Of a DNA stretch of 64,000 nt, positions 33,161 through 44,737 are shown piece by piece. Source of the DNA: Carallia brachiata. Taxonomy: Eukaryota; Streptophyta; Magnoliopsida; Malpighiales; Rhizophoraceae. Position numbers and translations under genes: made by a program. Each line of letters starts with the position of its first letter. Positions within the stretch are counted from its first letter, which is position 1. The notes beneath the pieces are model-generated. The model did not search any database and was not told where the DNA came from. It saw only the letters and a program-made list of their open reading frames with translations. Where the stretch lies: NCBI GenBank assembly GCA_021464245.1, contig JADCRB010000002.1, positions 4,194,573 to 4,258,572 on the forward strand, in the 5' to 3' direction.

Positions 33161-34980
33161 AAGGGTGTTCGTGGATGATATTAGTTGGTTTTGAGTTATA
33201 TTTGTATGCAATCCGTTGATAACAGATTTGACGATTCTTCATTCATACTCAATTCGTTAGCCTACTCAATCCGTCCGGTCTAATCTATTATATAGATTGA
33301 ATTGATAATTTTGGTGAATTGTGTGCAATTAAAAAACAAAAATTCCAAAGACAACAAACACAAAATTAAGCTCTTGAAGCTACTGTATGCCAAGAGATAC
33401 TGTCTTCATGTGTAAACAAAACAAGTTTAATGTAAACAAAGCTAAATGAGACAAGAAGATTAGTAAACATGACGTACATATGACTATGAAGACTAAATTA
33501 AGCTATTGAAGCTATTGTATGTCCAAGAGCTATTGTCTTCATATGTACGTTGTATGAAGACCCAACCTCCATCATCACATCTGCCGTCGTTGGTTCATTA
33601 AACATCTGCAGAGAAGAAGAAAAAAAACATAGCACCAGCCAGCACTTGTTTTTCAAGATAGTCGAGCATTAGTTTTTTCAATGCTTTGCTATGGCACGTA
33701 CTGCTCTTGGATCTATCGGTCAGGTCAGAGGTTAAAACCAAAAGACATTATTATATCATAATTGTAATATAAACCACAATCATAATCCGGTCATTCAAGA
33801 TCATTATAATTGGAGTCCACCTCCAACAAGAAGCAGAGCAGGAATACTGAAATGGAAAGCTTAACATATCATGATAGGCCATGGCAATCGTAATTCTTAG
33901 GAGTGCCATCATCAGTAATCAACAAAAATACAGAGTGGGAATGAGAGGCACAAAGTATGAATCACTCAATTAAACAATGTTGAATAGCTAATCACCAATC
34001 CAACAATGAGCCATCTTCACAGCCCCGAGTCCCCCATGTCCTAGATAGCAATGGCAAACTCCAAGTACTCGAAGGCTTGAAAAAGAATTGTGAAAATTTG
34101 AGTCCACCCCGCAAAGCATTGGTTTCAAGAATAGTATGTGGTTAGAAAAACAAAATCAATATTATTGTTTTTGTTTCACTAAAAGAACTGCTTAACAATT
34201 AACATCGCATCTTAACTTCATCTTTATTTTGAAGCAAATAAACAACTGAACACTAAAGAATATTTAGAACCCCAAAATCCCCTTCTTCAATTTAAAAAAT
34301 TTAAAGAAATCAACATCAAAGATAATTTTAACGCTAAAAGTTCTATTTTTAGCCTATGTGATATTAAAGAAACAGAAAAAGTGAAGGAATGCAAAAACAA
34401 GAAAATAAAAAATTAAGGGGACGGGAAGTGTCAAACATAACCAAAATCAACATTGATATTGAAAATAAACATAAACAGCAATCTCAATTCTCAAGAACAT
34501 CTGCTTGAATTATGAAAATAAATGGAAAAGCTAAAATTAAAAGAAAACGGACCAACAGAGAAGTGAAATTAAAAGAAAATGGACTAACAGAACCTAAAGA
34601 CAAATGAAATCGGGAAAATAAAAGAAATAAATGGAAAAAAAAGGAAACGAAAGAAGAAATGACAATCATATGACTTAAAAGCTGAAATAAAAACCCTATA
34701 AATTGAAATCAATAGACATTGCTGGAGAGAGAGAGAGAGAAAGTTACCAGTGAGGACTTGAGTGGCGAGGTGGACAGAGACGCGAGACGGTCGAGACAGA
34801 CAAGAAGGGATGGGTGGCGAAGAAGAGGGGGCGACGACGACAAAATAGGTAGGGTTTGCATTGAGGTGGGTACTAGGCGGCTTTACGAACAGAACACGAG
34901 TTTGGAAGACTCTAGAACAACATCAACATTAAGGGGGGTGGCTTTGCGTTAAGGCTGCGATGCGTTTTGCTTTTAGGTGG

Positions 34981-35013
<33 letters not shown>

Positions 35014-35192
35014 TAGATGGGGTTGGATTGGACGGATTGTAAATTTCAATCCGCGCTCAATCCGTTCCTAATAGATTGAAAAATTTTAAAACTGCAACCA
35101 ATCCAGATCCCTACAATTTGGATGGATGTAGACTCGTACAGGTCAGATTGGTCAATTTTTAAAAGATTAGTCAATTTTTAAACAATTTTAAC
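33161..35192. mobile_element. 2-kb insertion in block I, hAT-like left end, with a GC-rich gene-like segment
   Basis: Block III reads straight from AATGAGAAG to TGACCTCATTTG (60961-60979), whereas block I has about 2 kb between the same flanks. The left end AAGGGTGTTCGTGGATG resembles hAT MITE ends. The right end contains CAATCCGT/GGATTGG-type words in inverse sense to the left. Inside, 34720-34960 is GC-rich with a GA microsatellite and looks like a first exon or leader, but I cannot name it. A TA microsatellite follows at 34984-35013. No clear 8-bp target duplication remains. Confidence 0.5.
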
Positions 35193-35880
35193 CAGAAATG
35201 ACCTCATTTGACATGATCATATTCTTTAAAGTGGTAAAATTGCTCCTTAGTCGAGATCTAAACCTGCTTTCATCATATCTTTAGCCCAACTGACCTTTTT
35301 GATTTTCACAATGTATAACAAGCGCAACTCTATTTCCCTTCCGTAAGCTGGATCTTTTATAAATATCATGAGACTATAATATTCTCTGCACCAGCTCTAA
35401 ATTCGTTGCATCTTTTATACATAGTAAAATAGTAATTAAACTATCAAATGACTTGGGAAGTGAGGTAAGAAGGGTCATACCTTTTTCTTAGATCTTTACA
35501 CTGACCTTTTGCAGTTGATCAAAAATGGTTTTGACAGTGTAGAAGCATTCAATCAGATTTACTCCTACTATCTTCAACTGTAGCGTTGTCACTTCAGATG
35601 TAGTTTGTTTGTCGAGCTTTCGACCAGATAGAGACTTTCCAACTTTTGTATAATCTAACTTCTAGGATAGTGCTAACAATATTATTAACAATAAAGAGTC
35701 GAATCGTGCCGACACATATCGATTTCCACTCTTCTTACTCGTCATCTTTAGCTTTTACTGTCTTACCCAAGTTTCAAGGCAAGGTTGCTGCCAAGCCTTG
35801 TTGAGTGAGTATGTGCTTTACCTATCTTTACTAGAGAGTACAGCTTCCCTTTCCATCAAATTGATTCACAAAAAAACTGC
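35193..35880 (-). pseudogene. Copia gag remnant (block I)
   Basis: Read downward on the minus strand in shifting frames: FDGKGSCTLSSKDR near 35860, ILTQQGLAA-like, GTIRLFIVNNIVSTILEV near 35700, then DKQTTSEV...QLKIV near 35600, LIECFYTVKTIFDQLQKV near 35540 and MTLLTSLPKSFDSLITILLC near 35470. This is the order of a copia Gag (UBN2-type) domain. Frameshifts and stops are frequent. A duplicate lies at 60960-61715. Confidence 0.7.
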
Positions 35881-35939
35881 ATAGTATTCTTCGTCATTTG
35901 TATACGTCAAGAAAATTAAAAACTCGCTTGTAAACAAAC

Positions 35940-36420
35940 TGCAGCTTTTATAAAATTGTTGGGAAACAAGGTGAAAAAGCGAGAATAAGAAACTCAAGGT
36001 GAACATGTACATATGTTGGTTAATCGCGTTGAATAGATTAAATAAACAAGATTAAAAGTATGTTGGGAGCACACACAAGATTTATGTGGTTTAGCAGCTA
36101 GACTACTTCTATGGAGAAACAAGTGTCATTATTATGTGAACAGAATTGTACAAATGGTACATTCATGTCTAAAAACAAAATCCGAAGCCAGAACCCATGT
36201 ACACGCAAACCTAGGAAAATACACCGAGATCAAGTTCTTTCACTTAGTCTCTTTTTTACCTGTCTAACAAGCTCAAAAATAAAAATTGTCATGGCAGTTA
36301 AGGGAATCTAGAGCTAATATTGTTTAGTTTATATCACTTTATTTTGGAAATTAACTGCTCTTTTGTAATTTGATTTTTAATTTAAATTTGGACATGTGAA
36401 AGCTACTTAATTGTCTAGTT
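35940..36420 (-). repeat. LTR-like sequence next to the copia gag remnant (block I)
   Basis: Contains GAGCACACACAAGATTTATG, TCTATGGAGAAACAAGTG and CCGAAGCCAGAACCCATGTA, all repeated at 61790-62270. Its last part (GGCAGTTAAGGGAATCTAGAGC) recurs a third time near 63802. It sits upstream of gag on the minus strand, where a 5' LTR is expected. Confidence 0.5.
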
Positions 36421-36639
36421 TTATTAAAAAATTTATTAGATTATGAGTTGCATAATGAGAATAATTATTTTTATATACTATTTTTTATTATTAGAACACA
36501 AAATTTTTAAAATAAATATCTAAATTTTAACTCTAATAGAAGTGGTCCATGCAATTAAAAGAAAGGCTGCTGCAATTTATCACATTTATTCACAAGAAAG
36601 CTCTGTGCAGATGAAGTATAGGGATATCCTTTAGGTTTA

Positions 36640-37065
36640 TTATACATTGATTTCTTGGCACTCTCCTCCAGCCTCTTTTTTGGAAATTAATGTAAATGGG
36701 TGTGCGAAGGGTTCTCCTAGTGTCTCTGGCTTTGCGGGGCTAGCGAGGGATGATAGGGGATATGGTGTTTTTGGTTTTATATGGCTTCTATGGAATTACC
36801 ATGCCAATCGTTGTGGAGCTATTGGCTATCTCATGGGCTCTTTGGTTGGTGTGGGAGAGGGGCTACCGGAAAGTAATTATGGAAACTGATTCTTTAGCAG
36901 CATTGCACAAGTTAACTAAAGGGAATTTAGAGTATTGACTTTTATCGTCCGATCTTATCTGAGAGTTCTTATTATTTAAAGTGCATATAGGAGTGTCGTT
37001 TACAGCATACACTATGGAAAGGTAATGCCTATGCATTGGCGACCTTGGTCAATCCAATAGATGTC
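36640..37065 (+). pseudogene. RNase H-like fragment of a LINE (RVT_3 type)
   Basis: Plus strand, in two frames: WHSPPASFLEINVNGCAKGS, PSVSGFAGLARDDRGYGVFG, then after a frame change LLAISWALWLVWERGYRKVI and METDSLAALHKLTKGN. Near 37017 [13 protein letters not shown] matches the end of the domain. This RNase H fold is found at the C-terminus of plant LINE ORF2 and in related RNase H proteins. It abuts the 3' end of the TMK gene, which runs toward it on the other strand. Confidence 0.78.
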
Positions 37066-40000
37066 ATCAGAATCTGGTTCAGCCGGTTTCCATAGCTCAA
37101 CGAAAGACGAAAGGACATTGACAATGTGACTCATGTCAGGCCGATGGTGTGGCTTTCTTCCAGTACAATGGCCGGCTAGTTCTGCAACTGTGCTTACGCT
37201 AGCAAGGGTTTCCTCGTTGAGCTCGATTTCTGGATCAATAACCTTTTGGAATGTATCCTTGTTGATGTACATCCTACGGAACCAGGTGACAAGGTGTAAG
37301 CTCTCTTCAGGCAGAGTTTCATCAAGTGCTTTCCTTCCCGAGATCATCTCCATGAGTATGACTCCAAAGCTAAACACATCAACTTTGGTAGTTGCTCGTC
37401 CAGTAACTGCAAAGCCATGCAAAGACTTTACATATAACATTGAGAACTTGTCTACACTATAAGTGGAAACAACAAACAAACCAATTAGTTTATCATTTGA
37501 AGAATGAAAACTTATTTGCAATTTTAACCAAAGCAGAAGAGAACCATGCTTTCATTCGAATGTTGAGCTGCCAATATACAAAGCAAAAAAAAAAAACACT
37601 AAAAGGGAATTTTGGTCTGCTGTCCCACACTTCATTATTCTGCTCATGCTTTTTACTTCAATAAATTATGCCCTCTCACAACAAGATGCTGAGTAGCTGC
37701 CAACAACTAAAACTAAAATTTAAGATCTCTCTCCCCCCCCCCCCCCCCCCCAACCTATGAGTCTAAAATTGCAATGCTCAAATCTTATTCACGTTACCTG
37801 CATATTCTGGTGCGAGATACCCAAAAGTGCCAGCTAGTCTGGTTTCAACTGAGGCTTTCCCTTCTGGAGCAAGACGAACCAGTCCGAAATCTGCAACTTT
37901 GGCCCGCATATCATCTCCAAGCAGGATGTTGGAAGGTTTAAGATCCCTGTGAATGAAACTTTGATGAGCTAGGGTGTGCAGATATTCTACTCCTCTGGCT
38001 ACATCCAAGGCAATGGACAGCCTTCTAGTCCATTCCAGTGGCTTCAATCCCTCCTCCTTCCAATTAAAGAGAAACCTACTAAGTGTCCCCTGAGGCATAT
38101 ATTCATAAATTAGAAGCTTTTCATTTCCATCCAAGCAATATCCAAGCAGTGCAACCAGGTGTCGGTGCCGGACTTTGGTAAGCACCGCAATCTCTGATTT
38201 GAACTCCGCCAGACCCTTCTCAAGCATAACTCCTGATTCCATCCTTTTTACTGCAATTTTCGTTCCATCATGCAATTCCCCCTTGTAAACAGTACCAAAA
38301 CCACCCCTACCAAGAATATTTTGCTCACTGAAATGATTAGTCACATTTCTCAAAATTGAATTGAAATCACCATATTTCCATTCTCAACCACATGGATGTC
38401 AGTGGGTCCAGTATCTTTGTAACTCTCAGGTCTTCCAAACTCACTTGGTCCAGCGACAGAAACTTTCACAGCATCCCGATCCCCAGAATGACGAGGATGA
38501 ATGATCACCATATTACGACTCAGAACCTTACCGTATCGCTTCTGTTTCCTAACAAAGAGGCAGACACCCAATCCCACAACAAATAACCCACAAATACCAC
38601 CTACAACAGAGCCCACGACCTTTACCGTGGTAGAACTCTTATTACCACTTCCATCAGAGCCACTGGACCCACCACCATCACCTCCTGGAGAAGAGGGTGT
38701 GCCAGGAGATGCAAGCGTACCAGGAGGAGGGGCGTTCTTCCCAATATTGGGGTTTCCATCAGTTATCACTTCCACATTTTGTTTGAAGCTAGGTATTTTC
38801 CCATAGAGGTTATTATTCGACACATCTAATTGAGTAAGGCTCAACAAATTTGTAAGATCAGTTGGTATTGTCCCACTAATATTGTTGTTTGACAAAATCA
38901 ATTTCTGCAATGAAGGAATTGATGAAAAATTTGCAGAAATGGTACCAGTAAGTGCCATTTTCTGAAAGTTAATCACGGTAATGTTCCCTCCAGAACAGGA
39001 AATCCCAATCCACCCGGCACAAGGGTCATTCCCATCCCAATTGCGAGCGAAACTGATCGGATATCCAAAATCTTTCAGAATGGATAACAAAACGTTAACA
39101 CGAGAATCACAAGCAACACCAGGATTAGACAAGCAAAAGCTATTAGACCCAGCATTCATATCCACGCCAACATTATGAGGAAATTTCGGCGTTGGTCCCT
39201 GAAGCAAATTGTTAGTCAAATTAACAATCTCAAGACTTGGAAGTACAACCAACGAAGCCGGAACAACACCAGTGAACTGATTATCCCACAAATCCAAATC
39301 CTGCAATCCACTAGACGAACTAAAATCCGGTAGAGGACCCGTAAACTGATTCCCTTGCAACCAAACCTGTGTCAAACCAGTCATGTTCTGCAACACAGCA
39401 ATTGTCCCATTAAGCCTAGAATCACTCTTCTGTCCATCCAACCATAAAGTCCGGAGATTCTCAAACCCAGAAAAGCTCGACGGAATCCCACCCACCAAAT
39501 AATTAAACGACAAATGCAAATTCTGCAAACTAGGAAATGTACTACTGTTAAAGAAAGCAGGGATAGTGCCAGTCAAATTAGCAACATTGGCGGAGAAATT
39601 GCTCAACTGGGTGGCATCCGTGAGACTCTCCGGTATCTGCCACGCCTGATATGGATTATCACCAATATCCACATTTGACAAAGAGCTCATTCCTCGAAAG
39701 AAATCGGAGGGAACTGAATTGAACTGATTATCATCAAGAAAAACAGTCTGCAAATTGCTTAACCCAGATAGACTCGGAACCGGACCCGTCAAGTTATTGT
39801 ACATTACCTCAAAAACCTGCAATTCGCTGAGGGTGTTGAGTTCCGGAGGGAGGGTCCCCGTCAGTCCCTGCCTGCCGATTTGGATCCGGGTCACCCGGTT
39901 ATTCTCGCAATTCACGTGCTCCCACTGACATGGGTTGGTCCCGGACCACCCGAGGCTCGTTGGGTTGCCGAGACCGTCTCGGAGTTTGACCATTACCGCC

Positions 40001-40110
40001 GCGTCTCCGCTGCTGCTTAGCTGGGAAGTGACCGGAAAAAGGATAAACACATGTATAAAGAAGATAAAAACTTGAAGAAGACCCATTTGGAGTTTCTTCA
40101 GCTTTTGCAT
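37012..40110 (-). pseudogene. TMK: TMK-like LRR receptor kinase, frameshifted and lacking its C-terminal tail
   Basis: TMK kinases act at the plasma membrane in auxin and growth signalling. From ATG at 40110: a signal peptide, a first LRR block (GLTGTLPPELNTL, NNLTGPVP), an NWDGNDPC island near residue 357, a second LRR block, a Gly/Ser/Pro linker, one membrane helix (VVGGICGLFVVGLGVCLFV) and the juxtamembrane NMVISIQ. There one base is missing at about 38354, so the frame ends (586 codons). The kinase resumes in another frame: [42 protein letters not shown] donor at 37798/37797 and an acceptor at 37407 bound one intron; exon 2 (37406 down) gives [20 protein letters not shown] up to DDIYWID near 37045. 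The usual tail of some 60 residues (LPQALKKWQ...) is replaced by antisense LINE sequence ending in a stop at 37012. Apart from these two lesions all kinase motifs look sound. Confidence 0.93.
37731..37751. repeat. Poly-C tract in the TMK intron
   Basis: About 19 consecutive C bases follow CTCTCT inside the intron. This is an unusual homopolymer in an AT-rich region and a likely site of sequencing uncertainty. Confidence 0.85.
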
Positions 40111-41030
40111 GTTTTTTGCTAAATTTTGGAAATGGGATTTTGTTTTTGAGGTTTACAAGGAAGTGGGAAAGAGAAATGAAAATGGGTTTTTTCTTTTCGG
40201 AACCTTTATTTTGTATTTAATTTATATACATATATTATATTAAAAATTTTATTTTTATATGTTATAATTTTATATTTTTAAAATAATATTTTATAAATAA
40301 TATTATTAATTATTTTACTTAATTTTTAATTTTTTTAAAAAATATTAATTTTTACTAAATAATAAAAATTATTATATTTAAGATTTTTTTTTATAAATAT
40401 CAATATTAAAGGGAATTGAAATAACAAAAATATTATTTAAGAATAGTTGAAAAAAATTATTAAAGTTATATATATACTAATAAAATAAATTAACATATCT
40501 AATTTATATATTAAGTAAAAAATGATAAAATTATGTAAATATATTTTAAGAATAATTTAATTTATATAAATTATTATTAATATTAAAAAAATAAAAAAAA
40601 TAAAAAATATTTTAAAATTATTTTTCAATTAACAATAATTAAAAAATAAATAAAATTAAATAATAATATCAAAATATTTATCAAACACTTATTACATGTT
40701 TTAAATAGAGAGGGCGTGTGGAATTTGTAAAGGGTGTTGACTGTGGGCACTGGTCTAAAGAGAGAATGCTGATTGGCAGAGGAAACGGCGAAGATTGATG
40801 GAGATGACGATAGAGACATAGACAGAAAGAGAGAGAGTGAGTGACTTTTGTGAGTGATTTTGTTGCTTTTGTTTAGCGGGAAATCCGTATGGGACCCACA
40901 ATTTGTGGGGTCCAACTAACCAGCTGCCATGCCAGCCTCTACACGTAAGGCGAGGGGAATGTGATTTTTGATTGGGAAATACTTGGGTTACATGCAGATT
41001 TTGGTTGGACTCTACTATATAGGTGTATTA
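40111..41030 (-). promoter_or_regulatory. Upstream region and probable 5' leader of the TMK gene
   Basis: Between the ATG and about 40680 the sequence is very AT-rich. At 40700-40960 it becomes more balanced, with a GA-rich run (AGAAAGAGAGAGAGTGAG) and CACACGTAAGG-like and GGGACCCACAATTTGTGGGG sites, the last an inverted repeat. This fits a transcribed leader with a proximal promoter, possibly with a leader intron in the AT-rich part. No clear TATA box was fixed. Confidence 0.4.
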
Positions 41031-42253
41031 AAAAATTTATTATCTTGTAGTATATTATAATAATTAATATATTTTATATTATTATAATAATAAAATATAA
41101 ATTAAAAAATAATTATATTTTTTATTATATATTTTATTATGATATAAAATATATTAATTTTTATAATATAATTATTTCGTAAGATAAAATCATATATGCA
41201 ATAATATTTTCTGCTTAATTATATAAAAATCTTTCTGTAATAGATTAACATTTGGAAAAAAAAATAGGAGAAGAAAAAAGAGAGCTAAGAAAATAAGGAA
41301 GAAGTAAGTTTTAGGAAAAGAAAATTTTCAATTTTATCGTGTTTGAGAAAAGTAATGGTAGAAAAGACAAGTAAAAATTTCTTATTTGAAAAAAGTGTAA
41401 AGTGAAATAGAAAAATATATATAATAAAAATATTAATTTTACCTTCAAAAAAATATTATATATAATATTACAAATATTTAATTTATAAAGTATATGAAAT
41501 ATTTGTATAAAATAGTCTAATAATTTATAATATTTGAACAATTTTAATAAATAAATAAATAAGAAGTGTTTTGTTGGCTTCGTTTAGGGAATTTTAAGTA
41601 ACAATAAAACATTATTAGTCATCAAATAATTAAATTTATAAAAATTAATTAATTAACTGTTAGATGTCATTAAATAAAATTATATTATTATTGTTATTAT
41701 TCGTTTAAATCATGGTGTTACTATTGAGAAAACAGATTAATTTATATAATAATAGCATAAAAATATTTAATAATGAATTTGCCGTTTGAATGTTCGTAAA
41801 TAGTTATTTGTATTTGTAAATAACTTAGCAACCAAAACTTGGAATTGGGAAGACTACATTACATATACAGCTGGTTCATTCCAGTGTTTGGAATTGGAAA
41901 GGTCCAATTTGACAAGTTTTGATTATTTAAAGTAGTAATTCAGTAGTAAGTCGGTGAATTTATTCTTATATTAGTTTAAATTTGAATTTTATTGCTATCG
42001 TTTTCTTCACAAAGTGGATAAATTTATATAGCACGGTATTTAATTCAACACTCATTAACACTGAAGTCAGACATGAAGAGACCCATTGAGCTTCATTAGT
42101 ATTTAGATAATGAGTTTTTTTTCTTTAGAAGAGATTGAATGAAACGTAACAAGTAATTCTCAATTTCGATCTAAAAATCTAATAATTTATATATTGGTGA
42201 TGTAATATATTTTTTTGGTTAAAAAAAATTTTGACAAGGTTTGTGATAGGGAT
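41031..42253. other. AT-rich interval, nothing recognised
   Basis: Very AT-rich sequence with no open frame of note, no repeats matching the rest of the window and no RNA gene. Confidence 0.6.
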
Positions 42254-42745
42254 AAGTATTTTTTTGTTCTTAAACCTTTAAGTTTTTTTACGTTTGAATT
42301 CTAAACCTTTTTGATATTTTATTTGAGTGTTAAACCTTTTGATTTCTTAATACATCAGTCCTTTAAATTACAAAAAGTAGTCAATCTATTAATAAATGAG
42401 TTTAATTTAATAAAAATTATTTAAAAAAAGTTAAATACATGTATTAAATATTTTTTTATCAACAAAATATGCATATTAAATATTTTTTTAATTAACAAAT
42501 ATACGAATTAAATAGATAACATGCATATTTTTGATAGAAAACACATTCAATTCATATATTTAATCTTTTTTTAAATAATTTTTTGTAAAGTTAAAATCAT
42601 TTTTTAATAGATTGATCATTTTTGTTAAACAGAGGGACTAATTTGGTAAAAAATCAAAATGTTTAGGATTCAGATGAAATATCAAAAAGGTTTAGAACTC
42701 AAACGTAAAAGAACTTAAAGGTTTAGGACAAAAAAATATATATCT
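42254..42745. mobile_element. Long-TIR MITE (Mutator-like foldback)
   Basis: The first ~100 bases (TTCTTAAACCTTTAAGTTT, ACGTTTGAATTCTAAACC, TTTTTGATATTTTATTTGAG) return as inverse complement at the right end (CAGATGAAATATCAAAAAGG, GGTTTAGAACTCAAACGT, AACTTAAAGGTTTAGGAC). The interior is AT-rich and also partly palindromic around GATTGATC/GTCAATC. The element can fold into a long hairpin. I could not fix a 9-bp target duplication. Confidence 0.7.
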
Positions 42746-43989
42746 TGTTTGTGATATGAGCAAACCTTTTTAATGTCGTTTGTCTACAGTCTACTTACTT
42801 TTTTTCTTTTAAAAATAAAAGAGTTTACAAATTTATCTAAATTGTTAAAAAATTGTGAGAAAAAAATTATGAAAAAATAAAATTGTTTAGATTAATAAAA
42901 AAATGTGAGAAAAAATAAAAAGAAAAAAATAAATAATAATTTATGAGAAAAAATAAAATTTATTATTTAGATTAAAAAAATTATAAAAAATATAATACAA
43001 TAATACAATAATAATAATAATATTTTTATTAAAATTTTTTAATTATTTTTTATCAAATTCTTTCAAATTAAACACATCGTTTGACTGAAAATAAAAATTA
43101 TAAACGTCCAAGTCTTTACAAGAATTTTTTTTTTCTAAAGCATCGTTTGACTGCAGCATTTGTACTAGTCGACCATTACGAAATGTCTGCAACTTTTTCA
43201 GGTTTTTGTATTTCCAGTCTTTCCGTCGCGTTGGTCTGACCATAGGTTGGGGTCGAGCCGACCAAGTAAAATTTTATGAATCTTTTTGCACTCTGCAGCT
43301 TAAAAACCTTTTCGGCGTCCCGATGACTGGTTTGGTTGACTAACTCAAAATTTCTACAATTTTTTCTGCTTCTCTTCTGTTTTCGTACGTTGCCCATTTG
43401 ATATGCTCAGTCGGCTGGTCCAAATTTCTACCAAGTTTGAACCGCTTCGATTATTTCCATCTTTCTTTGAAATCTAATATTTCATTCAATACCTCTCTAA
43501 AAATAAAAATTTAACATAAACTAAAAAATCTTTAAAATTGATTAACTCAGTTTAAATTTGAAATTCAAAGATCTTATCTATATAGGATGAATAAAATGAT
43601 ACATAACTGTATATCAATAAAATGATGCTGTCAATCAATCACCCAAATATGAAAGATAATGTGAACAAAATTAATATCAATCAAGTATGAAGAACACACT
43701 GACTCAAAAAAAAAAAAAAAGTATGAAGAACACACCAAAATATGATGAATATCACAGATGATCCTATTCTAAAACATATTTGACTCGTCCTATATGGCAA
43801 CAGAAAGAAAATCAAAGTTGCCTATATTGAGAATGAATTTGGATTTTGGACCATTGAATTCAATATGAAAACTTTAAATAGATGTCCATCTTTTATATCG
43901 TCACAATTACGTTTGATGGATTTTTCATAGAAAGTTTTGCTGAAAAGTGCTTTTTATCTTTTGTGGAACTTAATTGAAACAGTTAGAAA
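42746..43989. repeat. AT-rich interval with an inverted piece of the intron-3 LTR-like repeat
   Basis: 43110-43480 is the inverse complement of the first part of the LTR-like sequence at 17580-18100 (for example CCATCTTTCTTTGAAATC against GATTTCAAAGAAAGATGG). The remainder (42746-43110 and 43480-43989) is AT-rich without features. No AKR exon 4 was found in this stretch. Confidence 0.55.
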
Positions 43990-44536
43990 TGTCTCCATTT
44001 CTTTTTATTGTTTTCGCAAATTTTCTCACAAAAAAGATGATTTGGTCCATAAGGTTTAATAATAATTGAAGAACAATAGACTTAATGAAAAAGCTGAGGT
44101 TCAGGGAGACAGGTGTGAAAGAGAAGAGTGCTTTAATGACAGGTGTTAGAGCATGAGTCTCTAATTGTTGTGGATAACCATTGTGTTCTTCTGCAAAGGT
44201 TTCATGGAAGTTTGGGATTCAAGGTCAAGGAATCAAGTATAAAGAGTTATCTTTACTCTATAAAAGAAGATGAGATTAATAGATTGAACTCTCAAAAGAG
44301 AAATTTCGAGAAGTGGATGTCAGCACACAATTTGAGTCGAATTACTGTAAATTCTTATACATTCTCTTCTTCTCTATCTTTCCTTTCTTTTCTACCATTT
44401 AGATTTATTCATATTGCTTGCTTTATATTCGTAAATTGTTTAGTTTGTGTTTGGAGTTAAGTTTGAACCAACGTCGAGTGATCTTAGCCAGTTAGACTCA
44501 ATTCATCCCTTTTTCTGGTTGCTTTCAGGACCAACA
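43990..44536 (+). repeat. LTR-like sequence in AKR-4 intron 3, direct orientation
   Basis: Landmarks GAGTGCTTTAATGACAGG, CTCTAATTGTTGTGG, AAGGTCAAGGAATCAAG, GAGTCGAATTACTGTAAATT and a final TTTCAGGACCAACA match 55790-56374 and parts of 18480-18700. The CA end at 44536 is the same in AKR-5 (56374). Confidence 0.55.
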
Positions 44537-44737
44537 AAATATTGAAATTCTGACTTCTGAAATTACTTGAGCTATTGCCTTTCCACTTGCATTGGCTATT
44601 TCTTTCAGTACATCACTTTCCAACACTCGGTTGTTTCCCCAAAATATTTCTTTGCCTCTTAGTGGAGAGTAAGCTATTAAATGGATGCCCTTTTCCTGGC
44701 ATAACTTCCTTAGATTCTTCTGCAACCAGCAGGGGTT

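Noticed and set aside
38501..39178. Plus-strand open frames in the TMK gene
   Set aside because: They lie opposite the well-supported ectodomain and are low-complexity proline/serine translations of its complement.
40625..40915. Minus-strand open frame of 96 codons upstream of TMK
   Set aside because: It has no motif, lies in the probable leader or promoter and runs into AT-rich sequence.
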